Positions 26,696 to 35,311 of a DNA stretch of 64,000 bases are shown piece by piece. The position numbers and the translations under genes are program-made. The notes under the pieces were generated by a model. That model searched no databases and was not told the DNA's origin. It saw only the letters and a program-made list of their open reading frames with translations. This stretch comes from REEP01 sp964517265 (lineage in GTDB: Bacteria; Pseudomonadota; Alphaproteobacteria; Rhodospirillales; Defluviicoccaceae): contig CAZFBS010000002.1 of assembly GCA_964517265.1 (NCBI GenBank), forward strand, positions 176,720 to 240,719. Direction: 5' to 3'. Each line of letters begins with the position of its first letter. Within the stretch, counting starts at the first letter, position 1.

Positions 26696-27648
26696 TGCCA
26701 GCGACGCTTCCGGCCGGGGTTCGATCAACGGGCGATTACGCGATTGAACAGGACAAAGAACGAGTGGTAGGGCACCACCGCTCGATTTTGTTGTGGAGCG
26801 CCGGTGTCCTTACTGCTGCCGCCTTCGGAGGAATGCTCGTCTGGCTGATGTCGGGCGAGGACGGATCATCGCAAATGGGCAATGATATACCTGTGCTCAG
26901 GGCATTGGAGGCGCCTGTTAAAACTCGCCCCGAAGAGCCAGGTGGCATGCCGGTGCCGCATCGCGACAAGCTGATCTACCGGCGGCTCACAGGTAATGAG
27001 GAGTTGCCTGTGTATGAGAGGGTGATACCGCCGCCGGAGGAGCCCTTGTCACTGCCTGGAGTTGCCGAGCCGGGCCCTTCTGCAGATGCAAACATTTGGG
27101 TCGGTGAAGATGAGGCGCCATCGGCGGCGTTTGTGCCGGCGCCTTTGGAGGAGTCGGTGTTGGCTCCGCCGACGGAAGAGTTTCTCGATAATATGGTACC
27201 GGATACATCCCCCGCGATCGAAGCTCCGCCTGATTCGGTCGAAGCTCCGCCTGATTCATCGTCTGTCGCAATGGCGGCACCGCGGCCGCGGCCAACTGCA
27301 CCGCCGTCATCAGCACCGTCCGGCTCTGCGCCCAGCTCGAAATCGGGTTTATCGGCAGAAGCACGTGCAGCAAAGGATCTGCTGATGGGCACTGCCGCCG
27401 GTGATTACGCAGTTCAACTGGCATCAGTTCGCTCGCGGCAGGAAGCCAATCGTGAATGGGAGCGTCTCCGGCGGAGACATTCCGATATTCTCGGCAGCCT
27501 CCAACTTACGGTTCTGGAAGCGGATCTCGGGCAACGGGGTAAGTACTATCGGTTGCGAGCCGGGCCCATCACGAACCAGAATTCTGCGCGGCGGGTATGC
27601 GACTCCCTTGTTGACCGCAAGGTCACCTGTATTGTTGTGCGGTATTAA
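26692..27648 (+). CDS. SPOR-domain inner-membrane protein
   Basis: 318 residues. A short cytoplasmic N-terminus is followed by one membrane helix (about 30-52, ILLWSAGVLTAAAFGGMLVWLM), a low-complexity periplasmic linker rich in Pro, Ala, Ser and Glu with a tandem repeat (EAPPDSV twice), and a C-terminal SPOR domain (about 240-318, GDYAVQLASVRSRQEANREW and KYYRLRAGP). SPOR domains bind septal peptidoglycan stripped of peptides, so a divisome-associated role is likely. It overlaps argS by four bases and abuts nagZ directly. The linker is too variable to assign a finer function. Confidence 0.9.
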   Translation: MMPATLPAGVRSTGDYAIEQDKERVVGHHRSILLWSAGVLTAAAFGGMLVWLMSGEDGSSQMGNDIPVLRALEAPVKTRPEEPGGMPVPHRDKLIYRRLTGNEELPVYERVIPPPEEPLSLPGVAEPGPSADANIWVGEDEAPSAAFVPAPLEESVLAPPTEEFLDNMVPDTSPAIEAPPDSVEAPPDSSSVAMAAPRPRPTAPPSSAPSGSAPSSKSGLSAEARAAKDLLMGTAAGDYAVQLASVRSRQEANREWERLRRRHSDILGSLQLTVLEADLGQRGKYYRLRAGPITNQNSARRVCDSLVDRKVTCIVVRY

Positions 27649-28692
27649 GTGAACTCACAACCGGAACATCAGTCACGCGCGGTCGTATTCGGCCTTGGGG
27701 GGCCGGTGTTAACGCGCCGCGAGCGAGCCTTCTTTGCTGCTGCCAACCCGCTCGGGTTCATTCTTTTTGCGCGCAATTGCACCGATCCAGTGCAGGTGCG
27801 GGGATTGGTCGAAGATCTACGAGAGACTGTTGGTCGCCAAGATGCGCCGATCCTTATCGATCAAGAAGGCGGGCGCGTTGCCCGTTTGCGGCCGCCGCAC
27901 TGGCGAGAGGTACCTGCTGCTGCGCGATTTGCCGCGCTGGCTCGGGTCGATCGTGCGCAAGCGCAGGAAGCTGTTTGGCTTAACGCCAGAATGTTAGCCG
28001 AAGATCTCGCGATGTTGGGTATCACCGTTGACTGCGCGCCAGTCCTTGATGTGCCGCAGCCAGGGGCACATGAGGTCATTGGCGACCGGGCAGTCGGCGA
28101 TACTGCCGAGCTCTCGACGCTGCTGGGTCGGGCATGGTGCGACGGATTGCTTGACGGGGGCGTTGTTCCTGTAATCAAGCACATTCCTGGTCATGGTCGG
28201 GCTCTGGTTGACAGCCACTTTAACCTACCGGTTGTGACAGCATCCCGAGCAGAGCTGGAACAGGTTGATTTTGCTCCCTTCCATGCTTTGCGAGCAATGC
28301 CGTGGGCAATGACGGCTCACGTTGTGTTCACGGCACTTGATCCTTCTTGTCCGGTCACGACCTCGCCGGTGGTGATCGAATCGATCATCCGCGGCGCGAT
28401 TGGCTTCAAAGGTGTTCTGGTGTCTGACGATATCTGCATGGCCGCTCTCGGTGGCGCGGTAGCGGCGCGTGCTGCAGCAGCCTTGCGTGCCGGTTGCGAC
28501 CTCGTCCTCCACTGCAATGGCCGATTGGAAGAGATGGAAACGGTCGCTGCGGCATGCCCACAGATTTCGCCACAAGCAAAGGATCGGCTTCTACGTGCCG
28601 ATAGGATGCGCCGGAAACCTGGCGAGTTTGATGTGTCGATGGCGGCCGAGCGCTTGGCAGCGCTCCTCTCCGAAGCCGCAGGTACCGCATGA
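27649..28692 (+). CDS. nagZ: Beta-N-acetylglucosaminidase of peptidoglycan recycling (GH3)
   Basis: 347 residues from a GTG immediately after the previous stop. The GH3 signatures are PILIDQEGGRVARL, APVLDVPQPGAHEVIGDRA, VIKHIPGHGRALVDSH (the His of the KHxPGHG loop is the catalytic acid/base) and GVLVSDDICMAALGG, where the first Asp is the nucleophile. It removes GlcNAc from anhydro-muropeptides in the cytoplasm. It overlaps the M50 protease gene by four bases. Its place between a SPOR protein and scpA is typical for the class. Confidence 0.95.
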   Translation: MNSQPEHQSRAVVFGLGGPVLTRRERAFFAAANPLGFILFARNCTDPVQVRGLVEDLRETVGRQDAPILIDQEGGRVARLRPPHWREVPAAARFAALARVDRAQAQEAVWLNARMLAEDLAMLGITVDCAPVLDVPQPGAHEVIGDRAVGDTAELSTLLGRAWCDGLLDGGVVPVIKHIPGHGRALVDSHFNLPVVTASRAELEQVDFAPFHALRAMPWAMTAHVVFTALDPSCPVTTSPVVIESIIRGAIGFKGVLVSDDICMAALGGAVAARAAAALRAGCDLVLHCNGRLEEMETVAAACPQISPQAKDRLLRADRMRRKPGEFDVSMAAERLAALLSEAAGTA

Positions 28693-29372
28693 TTGAGATC
28701 CTTATTCAGGCGTCCGTGTGGATCCTGCCTGTTCTGTTCGCTGTCACCTTTCATGAGGCCGCGCACGGCTTCGTTGCGTCACGACTCGGCGACGACACCG
28801 CATTGCGGGCTGGGCGGGTCACCTTCAATCCTTTCCGCCACATCGACCCGTTCGGGACGGTCCTGCTTCCGGCATTGCTGCTGATTTTATCTGGCGGGCG
28901 AATCATGTTCGGCTATGCGAAGCCCGTGCCGGTCAACTTCAGTCGACTGCGAAACCCGCGCCGCGATATGATCATGGTTGCGGCGGCTGGGCCGGGCGCC
29001 AACATTGCAATGGCAATTGTGGCCGCCGCAGCAATTCCCCTCTCGGCGGCAATTCCCGATGTTTTCGGCAACTGGGTCGGCTACAATCTTTACAATGCGG
29101 TTTGGATCAACGCGTTGCTGGCCGTTTTCAACATGCTGCCGGTACCCCCTTTGGACGGCGGTCGCGTCGCAGTCGGACTGTTGCCCTACGGTCCTGCACG
29201 GCTACTGGCGCGCGTAGAACCGGCGGGCTTTGCGATTATTCTCGGCTTTATTTTCGTCGTTCCGGTCCTTGGCAGATATGCGGGACTCGATTTGGATATT
29301 TTTCGATGGCTGGTACTCGCTCCCGCGATGCAAGTGACACAGCTGATCCTGAGCTTGGTAGGGGTTCAGTGA
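28689..29372 (+). CDS. Site-2 protease family zinc metalloprotease (M50)
   Basis: 227 residues, mostly membrane-embedded with five or six helices. The zinc motif FHEAAHGFVA is in the first helix (about residue 21) and the third ligand is in NMLPVPPLDGGRVAVGLLP, so the active site is complete. There is no PDZ domain, which separates it from RseP. Such short M50 proteins cleave within membranes, but their substrates are usually unknown. It overlaps nagZ by four bases and scpA by one (TGATG). Confidence 0.92.
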   Translation: MIEILIQASVWILPVLFAVTFHEAAHGFVASRLGDDTALRAGRVTFNPFRHIDPFGTVLLPALLLILSGGRIMFGYAKPVPVNFSRLRNPRRDMIMVAAAGPGANIAMAIVAAAAIPLSAAIPDVFGNWVGYNLYNAVWINALLAVFNMLPVPPLDGGRVAVGLLPYGPARLLARVEPAGFAIILGFIFVVPVLGRYAGLDLDIFRWLVLAPAMQVTQLILSLVGVQ

Positions 29373-30181
29373 TGGACAATAATGCATCACAAGCACGCGG
29401 CGAAGGCTCAGGGCAAATGTCATCGACATTCATTGTCGATGTTGATGGCTTTGAGGGGCCGCTTGATGTCTTGCTCGCTCTTGCCCGCGAGCAGAGGGTT
29501 GATCTCAAGCACATCTCTATCGTTCATCTCGCTGATCAGTACCTTGCTTTCGTTGCCGAGGCGCGGCGTGCCAGCTTGGACGTGGCGGCTGAGTATTTGG
29601 TGATGGCGGCGTGGCTGGCCTACATGAAGTCTCGTCTTCTGTTGCCCGAACTTCCGGCATCGGAAGAGCCTTCCGGTGAAGACCTGGCAGTTGCTCTCGC
29701 GTTTCAATTGCGGCGCCTGGAAGCCATGCGTGCAGCAGGTGCAAAGCTTACGTCGCGACCGTGCCTGCACAAGGATATTTTCCCTCGCGGCGAGGTGGAT
29801 CATCTGCCCAAAGTCAGCAACATTAGTGCCATTGAAGTCGATTTTCATGATCTTCTGAAAGCCTACGCGGCACACGTTGCACGAAAGCAACCGCATAGTC
29901 TTCGGATTGAAACGTCCGAATTATGGTCCGTGGAGCAGGCCCTGACACGCTTGCGTCAGATTTTGGGAAACACCGGCCGGTTGGCGAGCTTGCTCAGCTT
30001 TCTCCCCGAAGAAATAGCCAGAGGGTTACGGCAGGGCGATCTTTCAGCTCGCTCTGCCCTGGCTTCGACGTTTGCTGCCAGCCTCGAGCTGGTTCGTGAA
30101 GGCCACGTCCACTTGCACCAGCACACCTCGTTTGGCCAGATCTACCTTGGATCTGCTGGCTGCAAGATGGAGCCGCAATGA
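29372..30181 (+). CDS. scpA: Segregation and condensation protein A
   Basis: 269 residues from ATG 29372; the open frame extends to 29102 but that part is the shadow of the protease gene. The N-terminal SMC-binding part has VDGFEGPLDVLLALAREQRVDL and ISIVHLADQYLAFV; AAEYLVMAAWLAYMKSRLLLP is the signature helix. The C-terminal winged helix (about 190-265) ends in HQHTSFGQIYL. With ScpB and SMC it forms the chromosome condensin. scpB starts within its last codons. Confidence 0.95.
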   Translation: MDNNASQARGEGSGQMSSTFIVDVDGFEGPLDVLLALAREQRVDLKHISIVHLADQYLAFVAEARRASLDVAAEYLVMAAWLAYMKSRLLLPELPASEEPSGEDLAVALAFQLRRLEAMRAAGAKLTSRPCLHKDIFPRGEVDHLPKVSNISAIEVDFHDLLKAYAAHVARKQPHSLRIETSELWSVEQALTRLRQILGNTGRLASLLSFLPEEIARGLRQGDLSARSALASTFAASLELVREGHVHLHQHTSFGQIYLGSAGCKMEPQ

Positions 30182-30768
30182 GTGACGTGGAGCCTGTCCT
30201 TTGGCGTCTTGTCGAAGCGATATTGTTTGCTTCGGCGGAACCTGTTCGTGAGCGCGACTTGGTGTCCCGTTTGCCCAAAGGCGCTGATGTCAAGGCAACG
30301 CTTCGTGAGCTTGAAGTGCATTATCGTGACCGCGGAGTAAGATTGCTTAAGATCGGAGAGGCATGGGCGTTCCGAACAGCACCTGATCTCGCTGCGTATC
30401 TTGCCTATCAACAACAGGGTCAGCGGAAATTATCGCGCGCGGCGATCGAAACGTTGGCCATCATCGCTTATCATCAGCCAATCACGCGTTCAGAAATAGA
30501 AGAGATTCGGGGCGTGCAACTGAGTAAAGGTACTCTCGATGTTCTGTTCGAGTGTGGCTGGATCGGGCCAAAGGGCAAGCGGCATACGCCGGGGCGACCG
30601 ATGACCTGGGGAACGACGCCTGCGTTTCTCGACCAATTTTCCCTTGCGAGTCTTGACGATCTTCCGGGTTTGGACGATCTGAAGGCGGCGGGTTTGCTCG
30701 ACCCCAGGCCGGCTTTCGAGGCCTACGGAGCAATGGGCAGCATTGCCGATCATGCCATCGATTTATGA
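30178..30768 (+). CDS. scpB: Segregation and condensation protein B
   Basis: 196 residues with two winged-helix domains. LVEAILFASAEPVRERDLVSRLP opens the first; the second has RAAIETLAIIAYHQPITRSEIEEIRGV, the strongest ScpB signature, then GRPMTWGTTPAFLDQF. It dimerises and clamps ScpA in the SMC complex. The start overlaps the scpA stop by four bases. Confidence 0.95.
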   Translation: MSDVEPVLWRLVEAILFASAEPVRERDLVSRLPKGADVKATLRELEVHYRDRGVRLLKIGEAWAFRTAPDLAAYLAYQQQGQRKLSRAAIETLAIIAYHQPITRSEIEEIRGVQLSKGTLDVLFECGWIGPKGKRHTPGRPMTWGTTPAFLDQFSLASLDDLPGLDDLKAAGLLDPRPAFEAYGAMGSIADHAIDL

Positions 30769-30841
30769 AGGATGACCGGCGACCATTGCAGTGGCAGGGG
30801 GTTTCGGCCATCATCATAATCTGAACGTTGAAAGAAAGCTC

Positions 30842-31087
30842 ATGGGCACTTTTAGCATTTGGCATTGGCTCATCGTCTTGATCGTGGTCCTGGTTTTGTT
30901 TGGGGGGAAAGGTAAAATCTCCCAGATCATGGGGGACGTTGGGAACGGTCTGAAAGCGTTCAAGAAAAGTTTGCGGGACGACGACAAGACCGATGACGTG
31001 GTGACGGAGCCGAAAGCGCTGAGCGCCAGCGCCGAGCCGTCCGTTGCAGAGCCAGCCCGCGAACGGGATCACGCAGCCAAGTCCTGA
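30842..31087 (+). CDS. tatA: Sec-independent protein translocase subunit TatA
   Basis: 81 residues from ATG 30842. The opening MGTFSIWHWLIVLIVVLVLF is the short membrane helix, FGGKGKISQIMGDVGNGLKAFKKSL the hinge and amphipathic helix, followed by an acidic, Ala-rich tail. TatA polymerises to make the conduit for folded, twin-arginine proteins. First gene of a tatABC set, 73 bases after scpB. The open frame upstream to 30791 shows no homology. Confidence 0.95.
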   Translation: MGTFSIWHWLIVLIVVLVLFGGKGKISQIMGDVGNGLKAFKKSLRDDDKTDDVVTEPKALSASAEPSVAEPARERDHAAKS

Positions 31088-31114
31088 ACAAAAATGTAAG
31101 GCAACGCCGGCAAG

Positions 31115-31534
31115 ATGTTAGACCTTGGCTGGCAAGAGCTGCTCGTAATCGTGCTGGTAGCGGTTATCGTCATCAGCCCCAAGGAACTTCCCCAGGCCAT
31201 TCGCGCGGTGATGCAGTTCGCTCGTCACCTACGCGGCCTGACACGCGAATTCCGCAGCGGAGTGAGCGAACTGGTGCGAGAAGCCGAGCTTGACGAACTG
31301 AAGCATCAGGTTGAGAAAGCGGGCCGTCTCGATCATCTCACCGATCCGACGGGCCACCTGACAGAGGAGTTCGATCCAAAGCAGTTCGCTGACGAATTGA
31401 AGCGCCGTGTCAACCCCGATGCGCCATCCGATGATGGTCCGGGGAAAAAACGAGCACGTACCGTCGCGGATCCGATCAGCAAGGGGATACAAAGTAGATC
31501 CGATAGCGCAGAAACCAGAAATGTGGAAAAGTAA
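31115..31534 (+). CDS. tatB: Sec-independent protein translocase subunit TatB
   Basis: 139 residues. MLDLGWQELLVIVLVAVIVISPKELPQAIR is the membrane helix and hinge with the Glu of TatB; a long amphipathic helix (LTREFRSGVSELVREAELDELKHQ) and a charged tail follow. TatB joins TatC as the signal-peptide receptor. It starts 27 bases after tatA. Confidence 0.95.
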   Translation: MLDLGWQELLVIVLVAVIVISPKELPQAIRAVMQFARHLRGLTREFRSGVSELVREAELDELKHQVEKAGRLDHLTDPTGHLTEEFDPKQFADELKRRVNPDAPSDDGPGKKRARTVADPISKGIQSRSDSAETRNVEK

Positions 31535-31589
31535 AAGACTCGGACACTACATGATAAACCGCTTGCGCTTGGTGAAAGTTTAAAAGATA

Positions 31590-32381
31590 TTGACTGACAG
31601 TGATTTAGATGAATCCAAAATGCCTCTTCTCGACCATTTGGTCGAGCTGCGAAGACGGCTGGTTTATTCTTTGGTCACGATTGTTATTCTTTTCTTTATC
31701 TGTTACTATTATTCAGATAACATATACGCATTCCTTGTTAAACCCCTTGCGGAAATTACAGAGGAGACGGGTGGTGAGCGCCGTATGATTTATACGGCGT
31801 TGCAAGAGGCGTTTTTTACCTATGTTAAAGTCGCATTCTTTGCAGCCATGTTTTTAGGGTTTCCTGTCATTGCTAGCCAAGTATGGCTGTTCGTTGCTCC
31901 CGGCTTGTATAAAAACGAGAAAAAGGCTTTCTTGCCTTTCTTAATTGCGACGCCGGTCCTCTTTTTTCTCGGTGGAGCCTTCGTATATTATTTTATTTTT
32001 CCTGTGGCGTGGAAATTTTTTCTTAGCTTTGAGACCACAGGAGCGGGCGCTTCACCGCTACCAATCCAACTCGAAGCCAAGGTTGGGGAATACCTCAGTC
32101 TGGTTATGCAGTTGATATTTGCGTTCGGGCTTTGCTTCCAGCTTCCCGTAGCATGTACTTTGCTAGGGCGGGTGGGAATAATTACCTCTGAAGGAATGAA
32201 GAGCAAGCGCCGCTATGCGATCGTGCTGGCGTTCGTTGCGGCGGCTATTCTGACTCCCCCTGACGTAATCAGCCAAATCGGTTTGGCAGTGCCAACCATC
32301 ATCCTTTATGAAATTTCCATCTATGCCGTTCGCTTGATCGAGCGCAGTCGCGAGCGAGGGGGAACAGCGGAAGCAGTATAA
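31590..32381 (+). CDS. tatC: Sec-independent protein translocase subunit TatC
   Basis: 263 residues and six membrane helices. MPLLDHLVELRRRLVYSLV is the conserved N-terminal cytoplasmic motif, with the F(A)SQVWLFVAPGLYKNEKK loop and a C-terminal ALTPPDVISQ-type segment (ILTPPDVISQIGLAVPTIILYE). The assigned start is TTG at 31590 with no clear ribosome-binding site; ATG at 31620 would remove residues 1-10 but keep the core. The stretch 31660-32040 is visibly more AT-rich than its neighbours, in part because membrane helices use Phe, Ile and Tyr codons. Confidence 0.95.
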   Translation: MTDSDLDESKMPLLDHLVELRRRLVYSLVTIVILFFICYYYSDNIYAFLVKPLAEITEETGGERRMIYTALQEAFFTYVKVAFFAAMFLGFPVIASQVWLFVAPGLYKNEKKAFLPFLIATPVLFFLGGAFVYYFIFPVAWKFFLSFETTGAGASPLPIQLEAKVGEYLSLVMQLIFAFGLCFQLPVACTLLGRVGIITSEGMKSKRRYAIVLAFVAAAILTPPDVISQIGLAVPTIILYEISIYAVRLIERSRERGGTAEAV

Positions 32382-32461
32382 GAGAACGTATTTTGCGGTG
32401 GATGAACATTGGCATACTCGTTTGGCCGCGAAACACGATTGTCGCTCGATCATACCCCTTC

Positions 32462-32490
32462 TTGACCGGCCGCTTGCCTTCCGGTAACCC
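32462..32490 (+). promoter_or_regulatory. Candidate sigma-70-type promoter for serS
   Basis: TTGACC (32462-32467) and TAACCC (32485-32490) are 17 bases apart and lie 31 bases before the serS start. The -10 box is a poor match. The 139-base gap after tatC is the largest in this block, so a separate promoter here is reasonable. Confidence 0.3.
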
Positions 32491-32520
32491 CCATTGTCAC
32501 TTGTTCTGGAAGCGGGCGCG

Positions 32521-33801
32521 ATGTTCGATATCAAACAGATTCGCGAAAATCCGGAAGCGTTCGACATCGGACTGCGGAGGAGGGGGCTGGCTCCTGAGGC
32601 AAAGTCGTTACTTCAGCTCGACAAGCAGCGCCGGGATGCCGTTTCCGAGGCTCAAGCCATTCAGTCCGAACGCAATCGGCTGTCACGTGAGATTGCGGCA
32701 AGAAAGCGGCAAGGAGCGCCGTTGGACGATCTTCTCGCCGCGGTAACGAGACTCAAGGCAGAGCAAGGCGATGCCGATACGCGAGCGCTCGCCGCAGAGA
32801 CAGCCCTGAGGCAGATGTTAGCATCGATCCCGAATGTTCCGGCTTCAGACGTTCCTGATGGGCCGGACGAATCCGCCAATGTGGAAGTTCGTCGCTGGGG
32901 CCACCCCAGCACCTTCGAATTCCCGCCCAAACAGCATTTCGAGATCGGAGGCGCTTTGGGTGAGATGGATTTCGAGCGTGCGGCGAAACTCTCAGGGGCA
33001 CGGTTCGTGGTCCTCAAAGGGAAGCTTGCGCGGCTCGAGCGTGCTCTCGCTGCATTCATGCTGGATCTGCATACACGTGAGTTCGGATACATCGAGGTCA
33101 ATCCGCCAGCCCTGGTTCGCGACCACGTTCTGTTTGGAACTGGTAATCTTCCCAAATTTGGCGATGATCTGTTCCGGACGACAAACGGGTACTGGCTCAT
33201 TCCAACCGCCGAGGTCCCGCTTACGAATCTGGTGGCCGAAGAGATTCTTGAGGACGTCGATCTTCCGATTCGCCATACGGCGCTCACTTGGTGTTTTCGG
33301 GCCGAGGCGGGAGCGGCGGGCAAGGATACCCGTGGCATGATCCGCCAGCACCAGTTCACCAAGGTGGAACTGGTGAGCATTTCACTGCCCGAAGAGTCGG
33401 AACGAGAACACGCTCGAATGACGGCTTGTGCGGAAGAAGTGCTGAAGCGGCTTGAACTTCCCTATCGCGTGGTCCTGCTCTGCACCGGTGACATGGGTTT
33501 CGCCGCGCGCAAGACCTTCGATCTTGAGGTGTGGCTGCCGGGACAAGACCGGTATCGAGAAATTTCCAGCTGTTCCAACTGCGGTGATTTTCAGGCTCGG
33601 CGCATGAACGCACGGTACCGCCGTCGGGGAGAGAAAGGAACCCAGTTCGTTCACACCCTTAACGGATCGGGTCTCGCTGTCGGCCGAACATTGGTGGCTG
33701 TTCTTGAAAACCATCAATGTGCCGATGGATCTGTTCGGATTCCAGAAGTGCTTCGGCCTTACATGGGTGGCGCCGACGCGATCTCGATCCATGACACATG
33801 A
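32521..33801 (+). CDS. serS: Seryl-tRNA synthetase
   Basis: 426 residues from ATG 32521 (MFDIKQIRENPEAFDIGL, the usual start; the open frame reaches back to 32494). Residues 30-110 form the long antiparallel coiled-coil arm that grips tRNA-Ser. The class II core has motif 2 TWCFRAEAGAAGKDTRGMIRQHQF and motif 3 LNGSGLAVGRTLVAVLE. It charges serine onto tRNA-Ser and tRNA-Sec. It overlaps surE by 11 bases. Confidence 0.97.
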   Translation: MFDIKQIRENPEAFDIGLRRRGLAPEAKSLLQLDKQRRDAVSEAQAIQSERNRLSREIAARKRQGAPLDDLLAAVTRLKAEQGDADTRALAAETALRQMLASIPNVPASDVPDGPDESANVEVRRWGHPSTFEFPPKQHFEIGGALGEMDFERAAKLSGARFVVLKGKLARLERALAAFMLDLHTREFGYIEVNPPALVRDHVLFGTGNLPKFGDDLFRTTNGYWLIPTAEVPLTNLVAEEILEDVDLPIRHTALTWCFRAEAGAAGKDTRGMIRQHQFTKVELVSISLPEESEREHARMTACAEEVLKRLELPYRVVLLCTGDMGFAARKTFDLEVWLPGQDRYREISSCSNCGDFQARRMNARYRRRGEKGTQFVHTLNGSGLAVGRTLVAVLENHQCADGSVRIPEVLRPYMGGADAISIHDT

Positions 33802-34573
33802 TTCCTTCGCGCTGCGAGATGCTCGCGTACTGATTTCCAACGATGATGGTGTTCATGCTCCCGGCCTCGAATTGCTGGAGTCAGTGATGCGGCGGCTGGC
33901 AGCCGAGGTCTGGGTGGTGGCTCCGGAGACGGAGCAGAGTGCCGCCAGTCATTCATTGACGATGCGGCGGCCGCTTTACGTTCGGCAGGTCCAGGAAAGG
34001 CGGTACATTGTCGATGGAACGCCGACCGATTGCGTCTTGTTGGCTGTCCACAAGGTGATGAAGGACTGCCCCCCGGACTTGGTCGTCTCGGGCATCAACA
34101 GGGGCGCCAACATGGGTGAAGACGCCACTTATTCGGGCACTGTTGCCGCGGCAATGGAAGCAACGCTGCTTGGATTCCGGTCGGTAGCGTTGAGCCTCTA
34201 TTACGTGGATGCTGGCAATATCCGGTGGGATACGCCCAAGCAATGGATCGAGCCAACCCTGAAGCGACTGGCGCAAGGTCAGTGGCCGGAAGACGTTTTG
34301 ATCAACGTGAATTTCCCGGACGTCGGGCCTGATGCTGTTACAGGTATCGAGGTCACGCGGCAGGGAAAACGAAAGATCGGAGCCGCCATTATTGAAGGCT
34401 TCGACCCGCGTGGCGAGAAATACTATTGGATTGGTTCGGATCGGCAAGAGGTTCGTGACCAGGGTGGGACTGATCTTGAAGCCGTTCTGCGGGGGGCTGT
34501 CTCGGTGACGCCTTTGACTCGGAATCTTACCGCCGAGCAAGCTTTGCGCGATCTGCAAGCCATGTTCCGATGA
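33791..34573 (+). CDS. surE: 5'/3'-nucleotidase SurE
   Basis: 260 residues from ATG 33791, inside the end of serS. RVLISNDDGVHAPGLE carries the metal-binding Asp-Asp, VVAPETEQSAASHSLT the Ser loop, DGTPTDCVLLAV the next strand, and VVSGINRGANMGEDATYSGTVAAAMEA the conserved core with the catalytic Asn. It removes phosphate from nucleoside monophosphates and can trim short polyphosphate. It overlaps pcm by four bases, the order surE-pcm-nlpD also known from Escherichia coli. Confidence 0.96.
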   Translation: MTHDSFALRDARVLISNDDGVHAPGLELLESVMRRLAAEVWVVAPETEQSAASHSLTMRRPLYVRQVQERRYIVDGTPTDCVLLAVHKVMKDCPPDLVVSGINRGANMGEDATYSGTVAAAMEATLLGFRSVALSLYYVDAGNIRWDTPKQWIEPTLKRLAQGQWPEDVLINVNFPDVGPDAVTGIEVTRQGKRKIGAAIIEGFDPRGEKYYWIGSDRQEVRDQGGTDLEAVLRGAVSVTPLTRNLTAEQALRDLQAMFR

Positions 34574-35208
34574 GCCCGGCATCGCGCAAAATCAGACTGA
34601 TCTTGGAGTTGCGCCGGGCCGGCGTCACTGATACCGCAGTCTGCGGAGCCATTGAACGGATTCCTCGGGAGTTGTTTGCCCCAAATGAGTTTCAGGACAA
34701 GGCTTATGAGAATACCGCCTTGCCAATCGCCTGCCATCAGACAATGAGCGCGCCGGTGACAGTCGCCTTGATGACTCAGGCGTTGGAGATTGGCGAGCGC
34801 ATGAAGGTTCTCGAGGTTGGCACCGGTTCAGGCTACCAAACCGTTGTTCTTTCCAGGCTGTGCCGTCGGGTCTATACGATCGAGCGCTACCGCGAGTTGC
34901 TGCAAACTGCAGAGCAGCGATTCGCGTCTCTTAAGATCACCAACATAACGTCGAAGGTGGCCGACGGCACCCTGGGCTGGCAGGAACAGGCACCCTTCGA
35001 ACGAATCATCGTGACAGCCGCAGCCGCAGATGTTCCTCCGGTATTGGCTGACCAGTTGGGGGAAGGCGGGGTTATGGTTGTCCCGATTGATGATGGAGCC
35101 GGTGCACAAACCCTTCTAAGGGTGCGCCGAACGGCTAACGGGTTGGATACGGAAGATCTAGGGGAGATGCGCTTCGTTCCTCTCATCGCCGGTCGGACGC
35201 TTGGTTGA
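34570..35208 (+). CDS. pcm: Protein-L-isoaspartate O-methyltransferase
   Basis: 212 residues. MSAPVTVALMTQALEIG is the substrate-side motif, MKVLEVGTGSGYQTVVLSRL the S-adenosylmethionine loop, YTIERYRELLQTAEQR the acidic loop that binds ribose, and PFERIIVTAAAADVP the following strand. It repairs isoaspartyl damage in the cytoplasm. Coupled to surE by a four-base overlap and followed after about 100 bases by nlpD. This is the second PCMT in the window and, by its context, the orthologue of classical pcm. Confidence 0.95.
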   Translation: MSPASRKIRLILELRRAGVTDTAVCGAIERIPRELFAPNEFQDKAYENTALPIACHQTMSAPVTVALMTQALEIGERMKVLEVGTGSGYQTVVLSRLCRRVYTIERYRELLQTAEQRFASLKITNITSKVADGTLGWQEQAPFERIIVTAAAADVPPVLADQLGEGGVMVVPIDDGAGAQTLLRVRRTANGLDTEDLGEMRFVPLIAGRTLG

Positions 35209-35311
35209 TCCGGATGGAACGTTGCGTGCCTTGCGGACCAAGGAGTGATTGCAGCAGCCTCCCAGGTCGACGATAATTTCCGCCGTGAAGGAAACTGCTG
35301 ACGGAGTGGAC

